DNA of 64,000 nt from Flavobacterium luteum (GTDB lineage: Bacteria > Bacteroidota > Bacteroidia > Flavobacteriales > Flavobacteriaceae). Below, piece after piece: positions 45,601 through 52,120 of the stretch; positions within the stretch are counted from its first letter, which is position 1; every line of letters begins with the position of its first letter. The notes below the pieces were generated by a model. The model was not told the origin of the DNA and ran no database searches. It worked only from the letters and a program-made list of their open reading frames with translations. The stretch covers positions 1 to 64,000 of the forward strand of contig NZ_WAEM01000005.1 of assembly GCF_008806775.1 (NCBI RefSeq), read 5' to 3'. The position numbers and the translations under genes were made by a program.

Positions 45601-45819
45601 GTTTCTGTTAAAAATAAACAAATCAAAATAAATTCCTTTGCTGAAACTATCGATAAAGTGACAATTTACGACTTGCTTGGTAGAAAAATCTATCAAAAAG
45701 ATAAAGTAGGTAGCGATGAATTATTAGTAATGAATTTTGTTTTCAGTTATCAAACACTGATTGTGAAAACAACTTTACAAAATGGCACAACAGTTACCAA
45801 TAAAATTTTTATAAGGTAG
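39670..45819 (+). CDS. Giant T9SS-sorted surface adhesin-like protein
   Basis: A 2049-residue exported protein. Signal peptide (LFLLPILTFGQ), then a glycine- and serine-rich region (about 35-250, up to half Gly). About eleven Ig-like repeats of roughly 80-95 residues follow (about 355-1420). Each has an xxxICSGxxPxxLTS opening, a Trp in TYEWQTNASGSYVTI and a TTTSYQRRT segment. After them come a discoidin-like WNGTTWSNGTPNN segment, a globular domain (about 1530-1950) and a T9SS type A sorting domain at the end (VTIYDLLGRKIYQ). Such proteins work as adhesins or matrix components on gliding flavobacteria. The ligand is unknown. A TAATTTTG box 122 bp upstream (39541-39548) fits the -7 consensus. 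A strong hairpin follows the stop codon. Confidence 0.82.
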   Translation: MKKYVLFLFLLPILTFGQTTQTITTVGSGSFVVPNGVTSLDVQAWGGGGCSGNNTSATSGSCGGGAGGAYTGGTISVSSGASISYTVGAGGIYATSGTTTPAAGGPSTFSSGTTQINANGGARGGTSTASNGGAMTAASTNPGSVSSFVSFAGGKGGNGGNNAGYSGGGGGGAGGTIATGTGGANAASNTGGAGGVGGATGGGAGGSASNFSPSSNGVNGTAPGGGGGGRAYNNTGSNTNGGDGQLKITYTCTTYALTAAASASTFSSGAPSTVTLNSTSLPAGSYTITYSTTNPVTSGNTASMSFSGTSGTFSTMNLTANSDITVNTLQSGSGVGCFSTIITNNTATALLDSTVVTAGVIAADQTICNGSTPAALTSTIAGTTSSGTLSYEWQTNASGSYVTIPSETAATFAPPALTATASYQRRTLAVNGGNTTYSAYTTPIVITVSAVVSVGTIGITTSTICSGSTANISISTAGTGSGTITYEWQTNASGSYVTISGAIAATYITPTLTTTTSYQRRTVSTLNGIPCYSAYTAAVTIIVNDLNTGTIGIDQAICTGTAPATLTSVADGTGLGTITYQWQTRTLPGSYADISGATGATYTPPTITATTNYRRRAISDLSGVACPSVQSNVITITVNANLSAVAITPNTAQAICPSGSGTALTVTETVGGAITRQWGKRSVTGGAITAIAGQTATTYTPTGASLGAGTWLVVCTSTPTCGSPIVSNEVSVAVSAPHTLTGASQAASVCSGSAAIINLTGLVPNSTSTITYRINAGSLQTITGVVADASGAESFTTITTLSGTNNGQTLQITGITIPSASPVCTTVFTQDVTLSVIAPTIGSYSQSAAVCAGSSATILLTGMLPITTSTLAYQLTGTPQPDITGVVSDASGNASFSIVATNAQNFRILSITSTSTTPNCTTAIGSSGAFNLSVPTITAGSIGTAQTVCSGTVPSTLSSTIDGSGTGTITYEWQADDGAGYVDISGAASSTYAPPALTTTTSYKRRTLSTFGGITCYSGYSTPITITVNTLTAGVTGGAATICSGNDRIISQLVPGTASIGSAVKSYEWQTNASGSYVIIPGEVGTSYLSPVLTTTTSYRRRTVAVSGSTTCYSNYATPVTITVNSVDKGKIGTKQSICSGDTPAPLTSITAGIGAGAITYEWQSRVLPAIFTDILGATGPTYSPGVTTVQTSYRRRAISTLNGLTCVSEFDALTIKVNEPDEGIIGTDQTICSGTTPATLTSIEAGQAPGTISYEWQADNGTGYVTIPSAILASYTPPALTVTTSYQRRTTGQCAGLPTYSVWTTAVTITVNAVTAGTIGTNQTYCTAATPATITSTLAGTGSGTITYEWQTNASGSYVTIPVATAPTYSPPLLTATTSYQRRTISTLNGVSCNSVYTTPITITIDSNPVAPTITAITNATCVPFTGTVTLSGLPASGTWTINPGGITGTGTSNTVTGLSSGTYTFTVTNSNGCISIASSTAAVASAVTNTWNGTTWSNGTPNNQQSLIFNGNYPPTMDPNVDLYGCSCTVTTGNNVTIKVGRSLFITDQVTVLGTGTLTFENTASLVQVNNATNFGNINYIRNTTPINKFDYTYWSTPVLPFELGGISPNTLGDKYYSFDSSINNWKQESIATSMVPGKGYIVRGPQSFNDTARSTYVAVFNGVPNNGTVSISGIVSNAPCLLGNPYPSALDADSFLNTNQNVLDGTLYFWTHNTPIAVGTPNPGTGYFAYSGDDYATYNQTGGTAAALSSTTGGFNTNIPSGKIASCQGFFGRTKTVAAGFTSSTPIVYTNAMRVGVGGISGDNTQFFRTKGLATKSATLVEKHRVWLNLTNEQGAFKQTLVGYITGATNAYESRFDGKSIDGNKFLDFYSINQDNNLTIQGRALPFDENDEVILGYRCAINGDFTINIDQVDGLLTNQSVFIEDKLTNSITDLKASNYSFKTTKGTFNDRFVLRYKDKTLGTNDLLAESNVVLVSVKNKQIKINSFAETIDKVTIYDLLGRKIYQKDKVGSDELLVMNFVFSYQTLIVKTTLQNGTTVTNKIFIR
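40741..43890 (+). repeat. Array of ~11 degenerate Ig-like repeat modules in the adhesin gene
   Basis: The DNA encoding TYEWQTNASGSYVTI-like strands and SYQRRT-like strands recurs at about 240-290 bp spacing across 40.75-43.89 kb. Copies containing the phrase EWQTNASGSYV are the most alike (near 40840, 41130, 42870 and 43720). Modules 4-6 (about 41590-42460) are the most divergent and lack the EWQ strand. Recombination between the similar copies could change protein length. Confidence 0.8.
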
Positions 45820-45831
45820 ATTAAAACCATT

Positions 45832-45897
45832 AAAAAAATCCGCGTCGTTCGTTTCCACTGTAGTGAGCAGGTGGAAACGAAACAGACGGATTTTAAA
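45832..45897. terminator. Long imperfect hairpin, bidirectional terminator
   Basis: aaaatccgcgtcgttcgtttccac pairs with gtggaaacgaaacagacggatttt across a ~13-base loop, with A-rich and T-rich ends. It lies 15-80 bp after the adhesin stop codon and would terminate its transcript. Confidence 0.7.
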
Positions 45898-45949
45898 TCT
45901 TGTCTTGTCCTGCAATAGCGACACAAAAAATTCATCGTTATGGGGAAAA

Positions 45950-45977
45950 TAAAAAATCCAGTCAAATGACTGGATTT
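45950..45977 (-). terminator. Hairpin terminator for minus-strand transcript
   Basis: Perfect 11-bp stem (aaatccagtca at 45954-45964, tgactggattt at 45967-45977). On the minus strand it is followed by a T run. It lies downstream of the broken GH16 gene on that strand. Confidence 0.6.
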
Positions 45978-46064
45978 CTACTTTTGCTCCCTCTCTTGGA
46001 GAAAGTTACAAATTTGATGAGTTAAAATATCTATTAATTATCTTTAAATCAGAAAAGTAAAAAT

Positions 46065-46727
46065 TTATTTCTTAATGAACTTATAAGTGTTTTTCTTATT
46101 TCTGCTTACTATTTGAATAAAGTACATACCATGAGGAAAAGCTGAAACATCTATAATTGTTTGCTTATTATTTAAAATTTTAGAATTGAGTTCTTGACCC
46201 AAAATAGAGTAAATTGTTGCTCGATTTCCGATTTGATTTTCTGAAATTATTAGATTTAGTTGGTCAGTAACTAGATTTGGAAATACAACGAAATCAGTTT
46301 CATTAGTTGTATTGATATTTCCTAAACTGGTTTGCTGATACACCCTAACATAATCAATTTCTATAGTAGATTGAATAAAGTTTGCAGGTGCATTTGATAG
46401 AATTGCTATATTTAATAAAATATATTGTTCAGTGTCAAAAGGCCAAGTAAATTGGTTTTTAATTAATGGTTCATAGTTGAGATCATTAATCCCATCTAAG
46501 CTTAATGTTATTCTTTCATTAATTCCATTCAAGCTCATAAATATGGAAATTACTAGTTTCATCATCTTTACATTGATAATTAGCCATGTATTCATCTATC
46601 GACAAATTGCCATCTATTGGATCGTGAACTGTGCTTGATATTACATTGCCCCAGTATTCCATAATGTCTATTTGCCACAGGCAGGCCATGTAACAGCACC
46701 ATATCCATTTAACTGCCAATTGGTGCA
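46065..46727 (-). pseudogene. Broken GH16-family glycoside hydrolase with T9SS tail
   Basis: Minus strand, reading from 46727: NWQLNGYGAVTWPACG, then after a one-base loss IDIMEYWGNVISSTVHDP, ELEWN, and after another frame change ERITLSLDGIND. WPFDTEQYILLNIAI and IEIDYVRVYQQ follow. The GEIDIMEYxG active-site strand and the IDYVRVYQ ending are hallmarks of GH16 (laminarinase, agarase and carrageenase family). At the catalytic motif the DNA reads ggc aa ata gac, one base short of ggc gaa ata gac. The remaining tail (FVVFPNLVTDQLNLI, GMYFIQIVSRN) is a T9SS sorting domain. The N-terminal part is cut off at 46.72 kb. Two frameshifts plus truncation make it inactive. Confidence 0.75.
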
Positions 46728-47491
46728 ACCGAATATACATTTGAAGTAACTAGAACTGACAATAATGTTGCTGATACTGTAGTAATGCAAGATTATTACT
46801 TTTTCCCGGCTATTAAAATAACAAATGGTTTAGTTTGGGGCAAATCGTATTCAGTAAAAGTTAAAGCTAAAATTGTGGGTACTTATACTCCTTATGGAAT
46901 ACTTGTATTATTACAGCACCAGCTTAACCTCTAGTTACAATTACTAAAATTAGACCAATGGCAGTATGGAAAAACAGTGAATTTCATCACTGATGCTATT
47001 CAGGCAAGTCCTGTATACTTGGCAGTTCGATATGAGTTTGAAGTTACTGATGGTGTTACCACTATTGTTATACCTTCTAACACATCTTGTTTTAGACTAA
47101 GTCAATTTCCAGGAGGAGGTGTTGTAAACACAGCTTATACAATAAGAGTAAGATCATCTAATGGAGCTGCACCTGCAGCATTTACAGCTTGGGGAGATCC
47201 TTGTATAGTTTCAACTCCAATCGCTAGATTATGAGAAGAGGCTAATGATATGTTTGAAGTAAAATCATTCCCGAATCCGTTTGCCTCATACTTTAGTTTA
47301 GACATCGAGAGTTCAAGCGACGCTCAAGTAGAATTGAAAGTGTATGATATGATAGGAAGACAACTGGAAGCTCGTAAAGCTACCGTGTCTGAATTGAGTG
47401 TTCTAGAAGTAGACGCAATTATCAGACAGGTATTTACAATTTAGTTGTATCTCAAGGTAAAAAATGTGAAATCATTTCGAATGGTTAAAAG
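46712..47491 (+). pseudogene. Remnant of a T9SS-sorted surface protein
   Basis: Reading PIGATEYTFEVTRTDNNVAD from 46716, then a stop near 46931, then VNFITDAIQASPVYLAVRYE and FRLSQFPGGGVVNTAYTIRV in a different frame, and a stop at 47234. After that comes EVKSFPNPFASYFSLDI, VYDMIGRQLE and, shifted again, YNLVVSQGKN and VKSFRMVKR at 47437-47491. The last parts are a typical T9SS type A sorting domain. The two YxFEVTxxxxx segments are repeats seen in flavobacterial surface proteins. At least three frameshifts or stops and a missing N-terminus make it a decayed gene. It begins exactly where the inverted GH16 remnant ends. Confidence 0.7.
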
Positions 47492-47520
47492 ATAAGTTAA
47501 AGTTGTTTTTAAGTTAATTA

Positions 47521-47550
47521 AAGCCTCTTCGGAAACGGAGAGGCTTTTTT
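47521..47550 (+). terminator. Rho-independent terminator
   Basis: aagcctc(ttc) pairs with (gag)aggctt, followed by TTTTTT, 30 bp after the end of the surface-protein remnant. It is a leftover of the once-active gene. Confidence 0.75.
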
Positions 47551-48136
47551 GTGGTGGGAGTGAGAATAGGACAGTTGTAAGTTTTCATAGTCAGTTTTTT
47601 AATTTTGAGCTTCGCTCTATTCATTGTATTGCTTCTTAAAACTTCGAATCAATTTGTTGACTTCAAATGGCCGCTCAACTCGAAGATAAATACAGTGAGA
47701 AGTTAGAAAATAGAAGCTTGAGGTGAATAATTAATAACTACTAACTTTAATATTGATTACTCCTTCAACTTCATGGTATACTAAATGTCTTAGCTTTACT
47801 AATAAATTAGAATGGAATGGATTTTTAGAAGCAGAAATAGAAAATAGAATTAGGTTACGAATATAAATACCTTTACATCAAATAAGGCGCATTTTTGCTA
47901 TCAAATCAATATACTTGAAAAAAATACTCGGAACAGCATTCTTGTTGTTCCCAGTTTATTATTTCTTTAGTATTACGTCATCAATTACTTATTATTTAGT
48001 AATTAATTTTTATTGTTTTATAGTAGTAACAGGATAAACTACCTTTATTGCTTAGGAAGCGATTTATTATTGTTACCCTGAGACGACATTACCTAGAAAC
48101 ACCAAGATTGACACCATAATTGTTTTAAATTTTTAA
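47551..48136. other. Intergenic region, about 585 bp
   Basis: AT-rich, with stops in all frames on both strands. No gene, RNA or repeat could be supported. Confidence 0.45.
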
Positions 48137-48415
48137 AGAAAACATCAAATTTTTTCCCAAAAAACCCTTATAAAAACATATAAAAGCTTGCATATTAATT
48201 ATCCGAAACCAGAAGATGTGAATTATGCGAAAATTCACTTTTAAAAACCAAGTGGTGATATTTGTATTCATGGTATAAAAAATGGCTTTGGTTTCCTACA
48301 TAAATTTCACAGATTTTATAATTGGACAGATAGATGCATAGCTATTAATGATAAAGAAATGGATGATATTTATAATTCGGTTAATTCAAAAATTATTGTT
48401 ATTATTAATCCCTGA
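48137..48415 (+). pseudogene. Remnant of an L,D-transpeptidase (YkuD-type)
   Basis: Frame from 48137: KSLHINYPKPEDVNYAKIHF, a stop at 48242, then KPSGDICIHGIKNGFGF and NWTDRCIAINDKEMDDIYN, ending with KIIVIINP and a stop at 48415. The HGxxxG, then WTxxCIAxxxxEMxxIY order matches the YkuD catalytic region, where the Cys of the SxGC-type motif attacks meso-diaminopimelate cross-links. The Cys is still present (DRCIA). The start is missing and an internal TAA lies 20 codons in, so it is a decayed fragment. Confidence 0.65.
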
Positions 48416-48577
48416 TTTGTTAAACTTTTTAAATAAATAATTCTGTTATAAGTATCAAAATAAAATATGAATTACCGATGAATTATCGAAGTTTTCATTG
48501 GTAAATATTATCGCTTAAAATAAGTAATCATCAGTAATTGCTGATAAAAACCACTTATTACTACTTATAACTAGATT

Positions 48578-48622
48578 AAATCAGTGATTAGCGATTATTA
48601 GCTATTATCACTGATTTTTTTT
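48578..48622 (+). terminator. Rho-independent terminator
   Basis: Perfect 11-bp stem aaatcagtgat (48578-48588) with atcactgattt (48607-48617), followed by TTTTTT. It points rightward, away from the L,D-transpeptidase remnant. Confidence 0.7.
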
Positions 48623-48629
48623 ATTAGAC

Positions 48630-48842
48630 CTAATTTAGTTTTTTGCTTTTGTTTTCTTGGTGAATTTGGTAGACGCGATAGGAAATTAATCCTAATGTAA
48701 TTGTTACCAATACACCAATTAAAATGTAGGTTGCTATTTTGGTGTTTTCTATTTTTTCTGGTCTTGGAAATAGACCAAATTCATACGCGAAAATATCGGG
48801 TGGTAGCATTTGTTGTCTAAAGGTAAGGATTATTTCTTTCAT
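48630..48842 (-). CDS. Small membrane protein, function unknown
   Basis: A 70-residue protein on the minus strand. Residues about 38-60 (IATYILIGVLVTITLGLISY) form one membrane helix. The flanks are a Pro-rich N-terminal segment (FGLFPRPEKIEN) and a basic C-terminus (HQENKSKKLN). No family recognised. Its ATG is preceded by a T-rich stretch without a clear ribosome binding site. It lies among decayed genes near the recombinase and may be a mobile-element passenger. Confidence 0.5.
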   Translation of the reverse strand: MKEIILTFRQQMLPPDIFAYEFGLFPRPEKIENTKIATYILIGVLVTITLGLISYRVYQIHQENKSKKLN

Positions 48843-48892
48843 TTTTTTTCTGTTTTTTTTATAGATGATTATTTTAGTTTGGTCTTCTGGGT

Positions 48893-49252
48893 CTAATCCA
48901 AATCAATGTGTTTAAATTGATAATATTTTGTAATTACGCCACTAATCTTGGCGAAGAATTTAGGCTCCGGTAGATATTTTGTGTTAAAACCTAATTTTTC
49001 ATATTTGTTTAAGTTTTCAATAAGAATATTTTTATTACGGTGTAACTTTAATAGTTTAAAATTTTCTAAAATGCCTTTTTTGAAATTATTGAATTCTAAA
49101 TTTTCCTCAGACCGCCTTTTATGACCGTGATGGTTTCTGCAATAATCATTGCAGTATTCACTTTTTGAAGATTTGTAATCAAGAATTTCATCTTGGCAGT
49201 CCGGGTTTTTAAAAATTTTATTGGTTTTTTCATATAATTTGTTTATTTTGAG
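48893..49252 (-). pseudogene. Start-less small zinc-finger-like gene remnant
   Basis: An open frame on the minus strand ending at 48893 reads KIFKNPDCQDEILDYKSSKS, EYCNDYCRNHHGHKRRSEEN, then EKLGFNTKYLPEPKFFAKIS. The C-x(n)-Y-C-x-x-x-C-R-N-x-x-G pattern is typical of a small Bacteroidota protein family with a Cys-rich N-terminus. There is no Met codon anywhere in the open frame, nor an in-frame GTG or TTG, up to the TGA near 49290. So the start is lost, or an unusual start is used. A pseudogene is most likely. Confidence 0.5.
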
Positions 49253-49332
49253 TAATATATAAAATAAATTTAAAGTTACAATTGTGTAATCAAATCAAAT
49301 TAAAATACATTTTAGATATCAAAAACATTACA

Positions 49333-50247
49333 ATGAACATATACGATTTTTATCCGAAAATTTTTGAAAAGAAAATTCCCCCTTAACTTGTTGGATATAC
49401 CTTCGAGGAATGACCTCCACTGGAAAAAAGAGAATTTATTAAATATACTTAAAGAAAATAAATCAGATAGTATTGAAAAAAGAGAGAAGGTATTGTTAAA
49501 TGTATTTGGTGCTCTTTGGTTATTAATCATCAAAGAACTTAGAGAGTTTAATATTGATTTTCCAACCATCAGAGCTGTAAAAGATGTTTTGTATTCTAAT
49601 ATTCAATTAGATCAAGAAAAATTAAACTCAACATCAAAAGATAAATTTACAAATACAATACTTAAAAACATTCCCGATGAATATCAAGAAATGATTAAAC
49701 CACTTCTGCTTGACGGTAGTTTTTTAAAATTTATTGATAAAAAAAATATAATCTTATTTCAAAATATTGGCGGAATTTTATTTGATATATTAATTAGAGA
49801 AATTGCTGTGTCTTTAATTATAAAAAAAATAGCGATGCTATAGAAGTGGAATTTTTGAAAAACAATAGTGGTAATTCTTCTCTTCGCATAGCGGAATCAA
49901 TATCTAATAGTATAATTAAAGATACCTTTATAAACGTTTCGATGCTACCTTTAGTAGCTAAAATGTTTGAAAACTCCAACTTCCAATTTGATTTGTTCAA
50001 TCAAAACGAAAAAAAAATTATTGACGCCCTAAATGATGATCTGAGCAAAGAAATAAAAGTTACCAAACATCATAGCGGTGACATTACTCTGAATTTGACT
50101 TTTGAAGCAGATGTTAAAAATGAACACGCTAAAGAAGTAAGGAGGATATTGGGTTTAAAACAATATGAAAAAATTGAGTTAGTTTATAGAAATGAGAAAC
50201 ATTTAATTATTAACAATACAAGAAAAGAAATTTTAAAAAAAGAATAA
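49333..50247 (+). pseudogene. Hypothetical protein broken by two homopolymer frameshifts
   Basis: An ATG at 49333 starts MNIYDFYPKIFEKKIPP and then hits a stop. The frame then continues one base away as LNLLDIPSRNDLHWKKENL, after the run CCCCC at 49378-49382. At 49823-49830 a run of eight A breaks the frame again, just before NSDAIEVEFLKNNSGN, which then runs to 50247. Joined, it would be a ~300-residue acidic, helix-rich protein of unknown family ending LIINNTRKEILKKE. Both breaks sit in homopolymers, so real decay and base-calling error are both possible. It lies just upstream of the serine recombinase. Confidence 0.6.
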
Positions 50248-50329
50248 TGTCCTAAGTGTCCCTTAGCACCAAACCGCCTAAAAGCACAAACAAGTATGTT
50301 CTACTTCTTTTGGCTCATAAAGGTAAAAA

Positions 50330-50494
50330 ATGGAATTTGAAAAAGTAAAACAAATTTTAAACACAGAAGCAGATAAAAAGTACACAGACCAAGAAATAAC
50401 AGAAATAATGCAAATGCTTGAAGTATTTGCTGATGTTTGGGTGAATAATCTTTTAAAGTCAACAAAAAATGAAAAACGTAATTCTTCATGTTAG
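50330..50494 (+). CDS. Small recombinase-companion protein
   Basis: A 54-residue frame (MEFEKVKQILNTEADKKYTD, QEITEIMQMLEVFADVW) that overlaps the first 26 bp of the serine recombinase gene in another frame. Acidic, predicted helical. Similar short helical genes often sit just before recombinases in Bacteroidota elements, so co-expression by translational coupling is likely. The function is unknown. Confidence 0.55.
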   Translation: MEFEKVKQILNTEADKKYTDQEITEIMQMLEVFADVWVNNLLKSTKNEKRNSSC

Positions 50495-51848
50495 GGTCTC
50501 TACAGATGAACAAGCGGGTAGGGTATATTCACTGCGGGATCAAGAACAAAAATTATTGACCTATTGTCAAAATTATAATTTTAATGTTTTGCATATATTT
50601 AAGGAAGATTTTTCAGCAAAAACTTTCAAGCGTCCAGAATTTAGGAAGTTATTAGAATACTGTAAGAAAAACAAAAAGGATATTCACCAAATGATATTTA
50701 TCAAATGGGATAGGTTTTCTAGAAATACGGCAGAATCCTATCAGATGATTGGGGTTTTCAATCAACTTGCAATCCAAGTTAATGCTATTGAACAACCCTT
50801 GGACTTGACTGTTCCTGAACAAGGATTAATGTTAGCTGTTTATATTTCCATCCCTGAGGTGGAGAACCAACGTCGTTCTTCAGGAATGCGAAGAGCATTT
50901 AAAGAAGGAAGGTATGTTGGAAATGCTCCAAAAGGATACTCTAATGGAATGGATTCAAGTAAGAAACCCTTGTTGGTTCCGAATGGTGATGCTAAATTTA
51001 TTCAAGAAGGGTTTGAGTTAATCGCTACTGGAATTTACAATCAAAAAGAAGTTTTCAATAAATTAAAAGCAAAAGGTTTTAAAAGTAGTATGACAGCAAT
51101 TGCATCTATTTTTAGAAACCACTTGTATTATGGAGGTGTTTTTATAAAAGGTTATAAAGAAGAAGAAGAAACTGTTGTTGATGGAATACACGAACCAATA
51201 ATTACTAAAAAACTTTTTCTAAAAGTACAAGACATATTGAATAACAGATGTAAAAAGTACCATACTGCACATAAAAAAATAAATGAAAAATTTCCCCTTA
51301 AAGGATTTTTAACTTGTCCGGCATGTTCAACGCCTTTAACTGCAAGTTCTTCAAAAGGCAGGTCTAAACATTACACCTATTACCATTGTATTAGACCTTG
51401 TAATGAGAGATACCGACTTGAAGACATAAATCTTTGGTTTGCGGATTTCCTCCAATCAATTAGAATAGAAAAACCATTTTAGAAAATATTAGTTGAAATG
51501 ATAAAAGACCAATTAGTAAAGCAATCTGGAAATGAAGCATCGGGACCTAAACATTATGAAAAAATTAAAAGTATAGAAGATAAATTAGTTAGATTACAAG
51601 ACTTATACATTAAAGGAAATATTGACAAATCAGAATATAAAATTGCAAAAGAACGTTACGATAAAATTCATCAAGAATTAAAATCAAACGAAGTTGAACT
51701 AGAAGACAAAAAGAGGGTTATTAAAATCTATGAAAATGTTTTGATGAAGCTCAAATCTATTGAATGTCAATATAATGAATCAGATATAGAGGGCAAACGA
51801 AGAATAATTGGTTCGATATTTCCGAAAAAAGTTTCAATTCGAAAATAA
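50469..51848 (+). pseudogene. Large serine recombinase interrupted by an in-frame TAG
   Basis: Two open segments lie in the same frame: 50469-51482 (337 residues) and 51498-51848. They are separated by one TAG at 51480-51482 followed by KILVE. Read through, they give a ~459-residue protein with the order expected for a large serine recombinase. The catalytic domain has the nucleophile Ser in HVRVSTDEQ, and the FIKWDRFSRN and SIPEVENQRRS segments. A recombinase domain follows (about 160-265). A zinc ribbon (LTCPACSTPL, then YYHCIRPCNERY) comes next. The coiled-coil end (KIKSIEDKLVRLQDLYIKGN) is encoded after the stop. With the TAG, the coiled coil needed for integration control is lost. It lies 118 bp from tRNA-Val, so it is probably the remains of an integrated element. 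Confidence 0.8.
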
Positions 51849-51920
51849 AAAAGTTCGAACCGCCGATTTAAACCCCTTATTTTTGAGAATTACTAGTATT
51901 AAAAGCCTTTCACAGAGGAC

Positions 51921-51958
51921 AAAAAAAAAGGACAAATTCAAAAAAATTGAATTTGTCC
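51921..51958 (-). terminator. tRNA-Val terminator
   Basis: On the minus strand, ggacaaattcaa pairs with ttgaatttgtcc (12 bp, perfect) around a short T loop and is followed by nine T. It lies 5 bp beyond the CCA end of tRNA-Val. Confidence 0.85.
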
Positions 51959-51965
51959 GAGATGG

Positions 51966-52040
51966 TGGGCGATGAGGGGTTCGAACCCCCGACCCCCTCG
52001 GTGTAAACGAGGTGCTCTGAACCAGCTGAGCTAATCGCCC
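51966..52040 (-). tRNA. tRNA-Val (anticodon UAC)
   Basis: On the minus strand: acceptor gggcgat pairs with atcgccc, D arm agctcagctggttcagagc, anticodon stem cctcg/cgagg with loop tttacac (anticodon TAC), and T arm ggggttcgaacccc. The CCA end is encoded at 51963-51965. It reads GUA and, by wobble, other Val codons. Confidence 0.95.
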
Positions 52041-52120
52041 GATATAAAGAATATGTTCTCTTTATTTCGTGTGCAAATATAAGGCACTTTTTTGGATATG
52101 CAAATAAAAATTGATAAAAT

